Part shown: one piece after another, positions 1-8,440 of the stretch
Position numbering within the stretch: the stretch's first letter is position 1
Layout: every line of letters begins with the position of its first letter
Source of the DNA: Bipolaris cookei
Lineage: Eukaryota; Ascomycota; Dothideomycetes; Pleosporales; Pleosporaceae
DNA length: 64,000 nucleotides
Assembly (NCBI GenBank): GCA_002286855.1
Contig: NRSV01000001.1
Location: 124,001 to 188,000 of the forward strand
Reading direction: 5' to 3'
Program-made: the position numbers and the translations under genes
The notes under the pieces: model-generated
Database searches by the model: none
Seen by the model: the letters and a program-made list of their open reading frames with translations, nothing else
Told to the model about the DNA's origin: nothing

Positions 1-753
1 CAGTCCCTCAGCAGACTTCAATGCGAGAACAGTCTCCCAGGCAGACTCGTCCATGGCCATGTCGATGCATCCCGTAACCCCAGCTGCATGGTACGCGTTG
101 ATTGCAGCCCTGAGAGCAGCCATCTTATCGACCAGTGGCGTGGCTTTTGCGAGATATGGCCACACAATCAACAACACACACGCTTCGCTCAAAAGACCTG
201 AGGCATTCCCCTGTTCGTCTCGTTCGATTGTGCCACCTGCCGGACTCTCCATATCCTGAACGCCCATCTCTCTCAATGCTGCACTGTTGCACCAGCATGA
301 ATGCAGATCCTTAGCATCAATATATATCGGTCTCGGATCTAGATCGTCCAACATGCTCGCTTTGGCTTGGCTGTTGGTCATCGAGTGCATCCATCCTTTG
401 CACAGGATGCGCGGTTTATCCGGATTGGCTTTTGCGTACGCTGAGATACGCAGCCGGATATCTCCCAAATTTTTGGCATCATCCAAATCAACCTTGTCCA
501 GCGATTGACCTAGCATTAGGAAATGCATATGGGCATCAATGAACCCGGAAAGAACATGTTTGCCCCCAAGATCATGAATTGCTGCGCCAGCATCACGATA
601 TGATTGGACTTCTTGTGCATCCGGGCTACCAATAAAGCTGATCTTATCATCTTGGATGATTATAGTCGAATTAGAGAGAACTTGCTGTTCAGACGCGCCA
701 ACAATGAAGCAGCGTCCATTTGTAAGAATCTTAGTATCCGGAGAGGTAGCCAT
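1..753 (-). CDS. Amidohydrolase family 3 protein (YtcJ-like), 3' part cut off
   Basis: The reverse strand is open without a stop from an ATG at 753 to the window edge, giving the first 251 residues. The protein begins with the small beta-domain typical of metal-dependent amidohydrolases (a segment like TIIIQDDKISFIG) and then carries the hallmark metal-binding HxH in GFIDAHMHF (H75 and H77). Later segments (GWMHSM, DLHSCWCNSAAL, GGTIERDEQGNASGLL) fit the YtcJ/LAF3-type amidohydrolase family, whose members hydrolyse amide or formamide bonds in the cytoplasm. The substrate cannot be told. No intron is needed in the visible part. The remaining metal ligands and C-terminus lie beyond the window. 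It diverges from the oxygenase at 1175. Confidence 0.85.
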   Translation of the reverse strand, partial: MATSPDTKILTNGRCFIVGASEQQVLSNSTIIIQDDKISFIGSPDAQEVQSYRDAGAAIHDLGGKHVLSGFIDAHMHFLMLGQSLDKVDLDDAKNLGDIRLRISAYAKANPDKPRILCKGWMHSMTNSQAKASMLDDLDPRPIYIDAKDLHSCWCNSAALREMGVQDMESPAGGTIERDEQGNASGLLSEACVLLIVWPYLAKATPLVDKMAALRAAINAYHAAGVTGCIDMAMDESAWETVLALKSAEGL

Positions 754-1174
754 GAGTAGGATGCGGGGTGTTGACAGAAGTCTCGTTGCATGTGAGGGGA
801 GCTAATATATGTACTATGGATGTTCACGTGTACGGACGAGTCTTAGATCCGATTAATCGCCGATACCGGTACCCCACATTTCGACTCCAAGTCTGGCTCC
901 CCGTTATCAGTTGTATTACTCCACACTGTGATACTGTAAGCTTTGGAGATTGTGGCAGTGTACGATCATCAGGGCTTGCCATTGGTCGCTATGCAATATA
1001 TAGGTTCACGAATCGCCTAAGAGGCTCCATCCAGACTCTTTCTGTGAACAACACACTATTTACAACTTGTTTACTTGTACTCTCCCACTCAGTCTCGAAC
1101 CTTCCTTTTTAGGCTTACTCAAGAGCACACTCTAAACGTGACGTCAAGTCTAACTGTTTCGACTTCTATCCATC
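754..1174. other. Divergent intergenic region, amidohydrolase / oxygenase
   Basis: This 421-bp spacer separates two divergently transcribed genes and probably holds both promoters. Apart from one palindromic TGACGTCA near the right end I see no gene, RNA or repeat. Confidence 0.5.
1140..1147. promoter_or_regulatory. Candidate CRE/bZIP site TGACGTCA
   Basis: A perfect 8-bp palindrome TGACGTCA lies 27 bp before the oxygenase start codon. This is the consensus bound by CREB/ATF-type bZIP factors in fungi. Being so close to the ATG it may lie in the 5' UTR. The assignment is by sequence only. Confidence 0.3.
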
Positions 1175-2362
1175 ATGTGCCCAGAACCCTCGGAAACGGA
1201 CCGAACAACTTACGAAGAAGCACGGAATGGAGCGGTGGCGTATCTGCAATCACGGCTATCAGCAAGAAACGAAGAAGCAGATAAAGATTTCGAAATACCA
1301 GTAATCGACCTCGAACCATCATTCTCTGACTCCCTTTCCGACCGCCAGAAAGTCGCAGACCAAATTCGCAAAGCATGCACAACATCCGGCTTCTTCTACA
1401 TTACCAACCACCGAATCCCAAAGTCGGCTTGCGACGGCATCTTGCACCAATCTGAGCGCTTTATAAAAGAGCTGCCACTTGAGAAGAAAGAAGAATTGCA
1501 TTTGAAGAATAATAAATTCGGATTAGGCTGGGAACCCAGCGAATACACATCCATCGCAGGCGACAAGGAAGAAAAAGAAGTCTTTAACTTTGCCTACGAA
1601 GCCGAGCTCGATCCCACCGGTGGCGACGGCCAGTACAAAAATCTCGATGGATCAACCGGCAACGCAAACATGTGGCCCAAAGAAGAAGATCTCCCCGGTT
1701 TTTACATCGCAGTAAAAGAATACTACGGCAATGTCCGTTCTGCCTCTCCCCCTTTACAAACCCCCAGAAAAAGAGTCCCAGTCATTAATTTCAAGATACA
1801 GGTCCTAAACCTAGCCCGCCACCTCTTCCGCCTCTTCGCCCTCTCCCTCTCCCTCCCAGAAACGCACTTCGACCCCCTAACCACCCACCCAGGAGGCATC
1901 GCCCGCCTCCTCTACTACCCACCACCCAAATCCTCCCCTCTCCCCACCTCGCCCTCCTCCCTTGAAGAACAAATCGGCCTCGGCGCCCACTCTGACTACG
2001 AATGCTTCACGCTCCTCCTCCCCTCTTCCACACCCGGTCTCGAAATCCTCAAGCCATCCGGTACCTGGTACATCGCCCCGCACATCCCCCACACACTCAT
2101 AGTGAACGTCGCGGATTTCCTGATGCGCTGGACGAATGGGTTGTACAAGAGTACGGTGCATAGGGTTGTGAATCGCACAAGCGAGGAGAGGTATAGTGTG
2201 CCATTTTTCTTTTCGGTGAACTATGATGCGGTTGTTGAGACGTTGCCGACTTGTTTGCAAAAGGGGGAGGTGGGGAAGTGGAGGCCGGTGCGGGCGGGCG
2301 AGTATATTTTGGAGAGGTTGAATGCTACGACTGCGTATGGGAAGGGGTTTCAGGCTGTGTGA
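1175..2362 (+). CDS. 2-oxoglutarate/Fe(II)-dependent dioxygenase (isopenicillin N synthase-like)
   Basis: The N-terminal DIOX_N region has the pattern IPVIDLEPSF...ACTTSGFFYITNH, followed by the jelly-roll 2OG-Fe(II) domain. Numbered on the unspliced reading, the iron ligands are H272 and D274 (GAHSDYECFTLL) and H329 (STVHRVVNR). R339 and S341 (RYSVPFFF) form the 2-oxoglutarate-binding pair. Such enzymes oxidise small molecules using 2OG and O2; the substrate is unknown. A segment at 1733-1801 (69 bp) starts GT and ends AG, contains a TTAAT-like branch site, reads poorly and falls between conserved blocks, so it is probably an intron. Its length is a multiple of three, so the frame stays open either way (395 aa unspliced, 372 spliced). 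Confidence 0.85.
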   Translation: MCPEPSETDRTTYEEARNGAVAYLQSRLSARNEEADKDFEIPVIDLEPSFSDSLSDRQKVADQIRKACTTSGFFYITNHRIPKSACDGILHQSERFIKELPLEKKEELHLKNNKFGLGWEPSEYTSIAGDKEEKEVFNFAYEAELDPTGGDGQYKNLDGSTGNANMWPKEEDLPGFYIAVKEYYGNVRSASPPLQTPRKRVPVINFKIQVLNLARHLFRLFALSLSLPETHFDPLTTHPGGIARLLYYPPPKSSPLPTSPSSLEEQIGLGAHSDYECFTLLLPSSTPGLEILKPSGTWYIAPHIPHTLIVNVADFLMRWTNGLYKSTVHRVVNRTSEERYSVPFFFSVNYDAVVETLPTCLQKGEVGKWRPVRAGEYILERLNATTAYGKGFQAV

Positions 2363-2726
2363 GGGGGGGGATGAATATTGGAATAGTAGGAAATCGGGGG
2401 TTTCTTGTCTCTGGTATCGAATGATTTGATTTTCTTCAGCGTAGTACTTTTTTTCTACTTTCATCAATTTCACTTGTTAAGAAGAACGGATTTGAAACAG
2501 AATCATTATTTGATTATAGATCTAGCTTCCCGTCTATAAAGCCCCACCATTCCAGATATAACTCCACACATCGCGGTTTAAAAAAAAGGGGGGGCCTCGA
2601 ATCCATCCCTCGTACTCATATCCAGCGCTCAACATCCTTCCGCCAGATCTACAGAGATGCAAAGATTTTGGAAGGGGGACATACCGAAGGAAATCTCACA
2701 TCCAAGATGATGCATGCCACATGTCC
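2363..2726. other. Convergent 3' spacer
   Basis: This spacer lies between the ends of two convergent genes and is presumably 3' UTRs and terminators. It has a short A-run followed by a G-run near 2580. Nothing else is visible. Confidence 0.5.
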
Positions 2727-4625
2727 TTAATAATGATATGCTGCAACCTGACCACGGCCAGTACGTTTCGTTCTCCCCGCTCCACGCCCTTGACCTCCAT
2801 CCATCCTCTGGTCAGTATGATGCGTCGGATCTGGCGGAGCATTGCCATGAAACTGGCCCTGTCCCCGACCTCGAGTAGCGTTGTTATACGGTACCCAACC
2901 AGGCGGCGGCGGTGAAGGATACTGACCGCGTCCATGAAAAGGGGGAGGAAAAGGAGGGGGAAGGTTACCTCTACCACCAGATCCAGGCCCAGGTCTAGCA
3001 CCCTGCCCGCGACCACGCGAACCGTGAAAAGACCCCCTACCACGGTCGCTGCCGCGCCCCCTGTTACCCCCTGACTGCTGCGCCCGCAGAGGCCAGAAGA
3101 TTTCTCGTGTATCTCTATCCACAGCATGACTCCTCTCCTCCATCGTCCGTAGCACCAGCGGTCCACTCTTTGCTTCCCGTACAAGTACCACCGCACGATT
3201 AGGTCTGCGTTCGCGCACCAGTACAGCGCGGATGCGAACGAGTAGCGCAACGAGTTTCTGCAGCGCCTCTTGCTGCGCTTGTTCCCACCTTGCTACGCGC
3301 TCTGCTGCATTCTCCTTCTTCACACGCTGCACGCGTCCCGTGCCTTTGTCGTAGGGCGCGGTGAATAAGAGGGATGTGCGGCCGAACCAGAGTTGGTCTT
3401 GGCATTGCACAAGGGCGCTGCTTTCAGGATGGTAGGCTTGGGTTTTTAGCTCGACCATTTGCGCAGTGGGGACGATGTGGCCTTTTTGGAGCACACGTAT
3501 AGGAGCGGAGTAGTTGAAGGTGGGTTTAGTGGTTGGGCCTGCACCATTGCCGGTTGTGGCTGCGGCCTCGGATGCTGTGAGGTTGTCGTTTGCCATGCCG
3601 TCGTCATAGGCGTCGGCTTCGAAGCGACAGACGACATTGAGCGGACCCATTTTGTAGCGGATGGCGCGGTAGTGACTTGTTGCGTCACGCATGTCGTCTG
3701 TTGTCGTTGTAAAGTCTCGCTCGAAATTGATGCCGTAACTTTGGCCGTCTGAGTGCTTCCACCAGCGTGACTCGCGGCGCACAATAACTAGAGTGTTGAA
3801 GACCAGGTACACATTCAATCGAAACGGCCCGTTGGCTTTGCCCTGGGCAAATTCGAGCAACACACGCAGATTGTTACGATCGGCCAGAATATCAACGTCA
3901 TGGAATGTAAAGCCTGGATTCATGATGCTGAGTGCCTGGAACATGGGAGAATAAGGATTCCTTGGCTGTCGTGCGTAGTTGTAATCCTGGTATTGGAAAC
4001 CGCTGTCTCTCTCCAAAGTATGTGGCAGAGCTGGCTGCTGCCATTTTGCCGGCTCGCCTGGGACTGAGGGAGGAAATGTGAGTACTTTAATGAACAATGT
4101 TAAGTTTTACGTACCGAAGATAGTGTTGGTGCCATCTGTAGAGGCTTGCCAGTTGTAGCAACAGAGAAGCTCTGGGTCCTGGTCCCATGAAACTTTTTGT
4201 GAGATGGGTGTGAGCGAGGCAACGTCAATTCTCTCAACCATCTCTCCCGCATCTCTAGCAATGGTCTTTTCAAACTGCTCCAGTCTTTTCTTGCGTTTCT
4301 TGAGTAGAGCTTTATCGACTTCTGGCTCTTGAGCTGCGCCTGTATTGGCAGTCCCGTCCACTATGGGAATTCCGTTTCCGCCATCTCCTTCTCCATCATC
4401 ATCTTCATCATCATCATCATCATCTTCTTCTTCTTCTTCTTCTTCTTCTTCTTCTTCTTCTTCTTCTTCTTCTTCTTCTTCTTCTTCATACTCTTCATCC
4501 GCATGGGCTGTCTGTCCGGTTGCAGAAAAGGGATCAGCAGTGTTACTGTTCTGTAGACTCTGCCAACTAGATCCTCCCAACGCCATGGCGATCTTTGCTT
4601 CAAAGGACATGTTTGAAGCGTCCAT
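2727..4625 (-). CDS. Conserved fungal RGG-tailed protein (often mislabelled geranylgeranyl pyrophosphate synthetase)
   Basis: Two exons, 4625-4115 and 4063-2727, with a 51-bp intron (GTACGT...CTCAG), give 615 aa. Splicing restores the conserved TIFVPGEPAKW junction. The N-terminus is disordered with a long run of Glu then Asp, encoded by the microsatellite at 4424-4487. The middle (about residues 140-340) carries SSYNW-like, NPGFTFHDVDI, NLRVLLEF and VRRES segments. From memory these belong to a widespread ascomycete family annotated as geranylgeranyl pyrophosphate synthetase. I see no prenyltransferase DDxxD motif, so that name is probably wrong. The C-terminus is RGG/proline-rich, suggesting RNA binding. 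A second in-frame ATG lies five codons in. The function is unknown. Confidence 0.75.
4424..4487. repeat. (CTT)n microsatellite coding for poly-Glu
   Basis: An uninterrupted 64-bp CTT run on the plus strand reads as GAA/GAG-type codons on the minus strand. It lies inside exon 1 of the RGG-tailed protein and extends an acidic tract. It is expected to vary in length between isolates. Confidence 0.9.
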
Positions 4626-5252
4626 GGCTGGTGATGTTGAAGATAGTATATCAATGGGAGTAAGTTACCGGCTCTTGCTTAAGGATACTACAACGTATTT
4701 ACTTTGTGATACAGCTCTCCTACGCCACCTTTTCCAGCTATGCTGTCAATTCAATCTGTACGCAAAGAAGTAAAAATAACTTGAACTGCCGCATTCGAGT
4801 AAGCTTAACTTTTCTTTTGTTGAATAAAAGACCAACGATGACCGTGACATACACTTGATGTAGTGCCCTTTCTGCCCTCTACATGCAGACAGCTCTCTCA
4901 AACCGGACTCAAAGCAAGCGAAAGCAAGTGGAATAGTTGGACCAACCAGAGCAATGAATCATGTGATGACGGTAAGTTGTGTAGTGTAGTTCATGCAAAA
5001 CGGGGGTGCGTTGTTTACGCTACCGAACCCCTGTAGCCGCTACCGTGCCCGTGCGCGTAATGCGCCGAACCACCAAAAACAGCTCCACCAAAATTGAGGC
5101 TGCAGTACCACGTACAGTACTAACTCAAAAGTCTGTTCGCACTAGCGTCGGGGCGCACCAACACCACTTTTTTGCCCAACTTCAACACCGTGCAAATCCA
5201 CCAAACCATTTTCGATTTTTAAATTAAGATAAGATAATTACTGCTGCAATTG
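4626..5252. other. Gene-free spacer upstream of the RGG protein
   Basis: The first part is the probable promoter of the minus-strand RGG protein gene. From about 5000 the sequence becomes more degenerate and may be the outer end of the Tc1/mariner remnant that follows. I found no intact gene or clear terminal repeat. Confidence 0.4.
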
Positions 5253-5357
5253 CTAATATTTCGTCTGGTATCCCTTTGCCTGTATTACTGCCCGGATTCG
5301 TTGTGGCATACTCAAGATTAGACTAGCTATCAGAGTATCTGGTATTGCAAACCATGC
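5253..5357 (-). pseudogene. C-terminal fragment of a Tc1/mariner-type transposase
   Basis: Read on the minus strand, the last 35 codons before a TAG at 5255-5253 end in SLILSMPQRIRAVIQAKGY followed by QTKY. This is the pattern of Tc1-like DDE transposase C-termini, where an Ile/Asp-rich helix is followed by SMPxRIxAVIxAxG and a terminal TKY. The upstream AW..IPDTLI segment also fits. A TAA at 5360-5358 interrupts the frame, and beyond about 5395 no transposase similarity remains, so only the very end of the element survives. Confidence 0.6.
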
Positions 5358-5395
5358 TTACGCGAACGAACTTCTGAAAGGTGACTGTACAAGGA

Positions 5396-5754
5396 GCCTA
5401 GGACTAGGATGCAAGTGGCTAGCAGAGACCCCCTATCGCTAACATTCCTACTAGACACTAAAATAGGCATACAGGCTACTACTGCCTTTATTGAGGAAAC
5501 TAGGGCAACACCTATACTAGGTACACTCGCCCTACACCTTCCCTACCCCCCCTCTCTATCACCCGCAAGACCCCCTACTACCTCTCTCTATACTAGGCTA
5601 CGAGCCTCACCTGTATTTAGATAGCCCCCTCCCCCACCTACACCAAATTGATAGCCCCACGTAAATACTTGTAAGCCTCGCCAGCTTGCACGTCTTATAT
5701 AGCCTTGCGGCTGAAACAGGACGTTAAATTAGAATAATAATAATAATAATAATA
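5396..5754. other. Degenerate low-complexity spacer
   Basis: A pyrimidine-rich stretch with many CTA and CCCC runs. It ends in an (AAT)n microsatellite directly against the left end of the pogo-type element. It holds no gene. Confidence 0.45.
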
Positions 5755-5755
5755 A
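5733..5755. repeat. (AAT)n microsatellite at transposon boundary
   Basis: About seven AAT units precede the left end of the pogo-like element. The run supplies the TA dinucleotide that appears to be the insertion site. Confidence 0.75.
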
Positions 5756-5764
5756 CGTATTCCA
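5755..5764 (+). repeat. Left terminal inverted repeat of pogo-like element
   Basis: ACGTATTCCA is the exact inverse of the right end at 6827-6836. With the flanking TA the match extends to 13 bp. I infer it to be the transposase-recognition end. Confidence 0.65.
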
Positions 5765-5834
5765 CCATCAGGAGGGCCACCCCATCGAGCGGGCCACTTT
5801 TTCTTGGCATTGCGAACATCACTTCTAAAGTAAC

Positions 5835-6057
5835 ATGCCCCAACCACGTGAAGATGTACTAACTCAGCGAGAAGATAGAATTACTCTTGCTATTCAGGCC
5901 TATCCTACAGGCCAGTTTAAGAGCATTCGACGCGCTGCTGCTGTCTACAACGTTCCTTTTCAGCGGCTTTCTGATCGGCTGAAGAAAATCACATTTCGGC
6001 CCCAAGCATCCCTAAACCACCATAAGCTTACTATAACTGGAGAGCAGACAATCGTAC
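5835..6057 (+). pseudogene. pogo/Fot1 transposase N-terminal fragment (left arm)
   Basis: The reading begins MPQPREDVLTQREDRITLA and continues through a helix-turn-helix segment (SIRRAAAVYNVPFQRLSDRL), the psq/CENP-B-type DNA-binding start of pogo-family transposases. Similarity stops around 6057, where the sequence switches to the reverse complement of the other copy. Only about 74 residues remain and the catalytic domain is absent. Confidence 0.65.
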
Positions 6058-6773
6058 GGTATACCTGCTTCTTCGTACCAAGCAGAGATGTGGACGCGTC
6101 TTTTGTAGATAGTGAATGGTGGGGTAGCGTATCCCGCAGCGCAGATGCTCTAAATGACTGTAACCCACTCGCGATTGCCTGGCTGCGTAAGAGTAGGCCT
6201 CGTACAACGCTCTGCACCTATAGCCACCTTCATTGAACCAATTACACCCATCTGAAACCCAGTTTCGTCAAAGTTATGGATATCATCCGAATGTACCCCA
6301 TACTTCTCAATTGTCTCTCGTACGAGCTTGAACCACGCGTTAATAACCTCTGGGTCCTCCTGCTATACTCTCTGACGATTCTTTTCTCGATTGAAGGCTG
6401 TTATAAGCTCGTCCGAACGCGTTACGAATCGCTCTGGCCAGTTCTTGCCTAAAGGCTGACCACCTCGTACGCGCAATAGTTTCTCTGCCATATCTGCTAC
6501 CTCACAAAGTCGGGGGGCAAATCCTCGCGAGTCTAGGTCAAGAATATATTGTACGATTGTTTGCTTCTCAGTTGTAGTAAGCTTGCGGCAGTTTGGGGTT
6601 ACTTGAGGCCGAAAAGTAATTTTGTTAAGCCGATCAGAAAGGCGCTGAAAAGGTATATTATAGGCAGCAGCAGCGTATCGTATAGTCTTAAACTGGCCTG
6701 TACGAAAGGCCTGAAGAACTAGAATAACTCTACCTTCTCGCTGAGTTAAAAAATCCTCATGTTGTTGATGCAT
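6058..6773 (-). pseudogene. pogo/Fot1 transposase, N-terminal half with stops (right arm)
   Basis: The minus-strand reading starts MHQQHEDFLTQREGRVILV. It runs through the helix-turn-helix region and the CENP-B-like segment (GFAPRLCEVADMA) into the DDE domain. The Fot1 hallmark NFDETGFQMG, which carries the first catalytic Asp, and a GNREWVTVI block are visible. The frame is broken by TAG at 6365-6363 and again by TAG at 6152-6150, otherwise staying in register. The copy ends abruptly around 6058 after HISAWYEEAGIP, so the remaining catalytic acids are missing. It is non-functional as it stands. Confidence 0.7.
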
Positions 6774-6826
6774 AGTGTTTCGTACGTGAAGTTCGTAATG
6801 CCAAGAAAAAATAGCCCTCTCGCTGA

Positions 6827-6836
6827 TGGAATACGT
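6827..6836 (-). repeat. Right terminal inverted repeat of pogo-like element
   Basis: TGGAATACGT is the exact inverse of the left end at 5755-5764 and is followed by TA, the expected target dinucleotide. Confidence 0.65.
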
Positions 6837-7534
6837 TATGTAGAGCGTGCACTAATCGTACTAACTTCCATATACACTAAACAAGGTTAGGGGTTTTACA
6901 TTTATCTTTATATAGTTAAACTTGGGGTTTTGTTGTTTGCAGTTTTAAATTTGGGGGTTTGAATTCTGACCTTTGGGGCGTACGTAATCGTCACCCGTAC
7001 GCTAGCGCACCTCTCCCGCGTCTAGCCAGACTGCGCCTCTATCACGTACTTACACTGTGACCTTCATTTACAACTATGCCTGCAGAACACGCTCCATGTA
7101 AAACAATGAATAGCTTTACCTGTTTGCAGTAATTGTCTTTCCACAACCCTATGAGAACTACAAGACGGCCACAGTTAGTTTGCAAGTATAAGAGTCAAAG
7201 CAGGAGTACTTCTTTAATGTGACCACATCTTCACTGCAGTCAGCAATGGTCATGGAAACGATAGGTGCATGAAGTGAGCAAAGTCTTATTCACTGCAGAA
7301 GACTGCATGACAAAAAATATGAAACGTATTCTCGCAGATGTATGCACTGACATGCGAAGAGACCAGCAATAATGGACTTGATGCGTATATGATTATTACA
7401 TAAGAAAAGATGCCGGGTCGTAAGGGTCATGGTTCACGGTAAGAATACCCATCAAAGTCTAATTTTCCAACAAAGACGTAAACTAGATACCACCAGACAC
7501 GGCTTTTTGCGGAGTACATGTTGGTCGGGTGATG
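6837..7534. other. Gene-free spacer right of the transposon
   Basis: An AT-rich stretch with several GGGGTTT-type runs between 6890 and 6980, then mixed sequence. I found no coding similarity. It probably contains the 3' UTR of the following minus-strand gene and possibly an older unrecognisable repeat. Confidence 0.4.
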
Positions 7535-8440
7535 CTATGAGCGAAGCATAGCGGGGTGCGGGGAAGGTGATCGTCCGCGCAGCATGGGAGTACTAGGCTT
7601 GAGCATGGGGCTAGCCGTAGCGCTTAGTGCATCGAGACTGAGCTTGCTTATGGCATCGAGATTATCCTGGACGTCCTCTTTGCTGAGGTCGAGCATGAGG
7701 CGTAGTTCATTGGCCTTGAGCGACTGACCTAGACCAACGGCCAACTGCTCCTTGTTGGCGGAGCCCGGGACGTCGTAGTATGACCATCTGTATCCAATGT
7801 CCTCCAGGCGATGCGGCTCTGCGGGGGTGGTGAGTCTGGCGACAATGCGCCTCACGTCCATGCCGAAGACGCCTGATATCAAGGGCTCGGTGCCAATTGC
7901 TCCCAAGCTGGCCCCAGATCTGCCCCGCAGAGAAGGGGGGACTTTGGCGTCTTTCTCGAGAGGCAACTCATTGATGCGGTTGGAGGCGCCGGCATCACGA
8001 AGCTTGGCTCGCTTGAAGGTGGCATTCTTGAGTTCGGTCAGACCAAGAACAATAAACAGCGGCTTTCCTGCTTGAATATGTTCGGCCATCCAGGCACGGG
8101 CATCGGCATCGCTGCACACGGCCTCAAAGGCCTTTGTAGGGCTCTGGGTGGTGCATTGGACCATCTGCTCGGCCTTGACAGTGAGCAGGTTGGGCTGTCT
8201 GTATATCCGTCCGAGATCGAATTTGGCGCCATAGTTTGTCATAAAACGGCCCTCGGTGTCGACTGAGTAGAGGTCCTTGTAGCGGAGCTGGATGTGGAAG
8301 TCGTTCAGGTCATCGACTGCCGAGTGGGCCTTGTCGGGGTAAAAAGAGTCGCGCTCTGGATGGACAGGGTCCGTGAGCAGCTGGCCGACGGTGACGGCAT
8401 CGGCAGGGATGGGCTTGGGCAAGAGGGCGTTTTGGACCAT
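7535..8440 (-). CDS. Uncharacterised fungal protein, 301 aa
   Basis: A single open exon of 301 codons with an ordinary ATG and coding-like composition. I do not recognise a named domain. Visible features are an N-terminal segment with VGQLLTDPVHPERDSFYP, a middle segment KPLFIVLGLTELKNATFKRA that looks like a hydrophobic strand, a Gly/Ser-rich loop, and a C-terminal Ser/Pro-rich tail (MLRGRSPSPHPAML). There is no signal peptide or clear membrane helix. The middle strand pattern resembles a large group of fungal hypothetical proteins with a KPVYxITG-like strand. Its nearest neighbour is the transposon-rich block. The function is unknown. Confidence 0.6.
   Translation of the reverse strand: MVQNALLPKPIPADAVTVGQLLTDPVHPERDSFYPDKAHSAVDDLNDFHIQLRYKDLYSVDTEGRFMTNYGAKFDLGRIYRQPNLLTVKAEQMVQCTTQSPTKAFEAVCSDADARAWMAEHIQAGKPLFIVLGLTELKNATFKRAKLRDAGASNRINELPLEKDAKVPPSLRGRSGASLGAIGTEPLISGVFGMDVRRIVARLTTPAEPHRLEDIGYRWSYYDVPGSANKEQLAVGLGQSLKANELRLMLDLSKEDVQDNLDAISKLSLDALSATASPMLKPSTPMLRGRSPSPHPAMLRS

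Larger units (their letters stand above)
5755..6836. mobile_element. Chimeric pogo/Fot1-type element with two head-to-head 5' halves
   Basis: The 1,082-bp unit starts ACGTATTCCA and ends with its reverse complement TGGAATACGT. A TA lies on each side (5753-5754 and 6837-6838), as expected for pogo/Fot1 insertion. Both arms begin with the same leader, recognisable by TTTTTTCTTGGCATT, and then the same transposase N-terminus in opposite orientation. The left arm (to about 6057) and the right arm (6836 back to about 6058) agree at roughly three quarters of positions by eye, so they come from two related but distinct copies. No 3' transposase half is present. It could have arisen by abortive gap repair or template switching, and is probably non-autonomous. 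Confidence 0.7.

Noticed and set aside
1877..2473. 198-codon minus-strand frame over the dioxygenase
   Set aside because: The plus-strand frame has all catalytic motifs; the antisense frame has no recognisable features.
4329..4773. Poly-Ser and poly-Phe frames over the CTT repeat
   Set aside because: Pure products of the microsatellite read in other frames.
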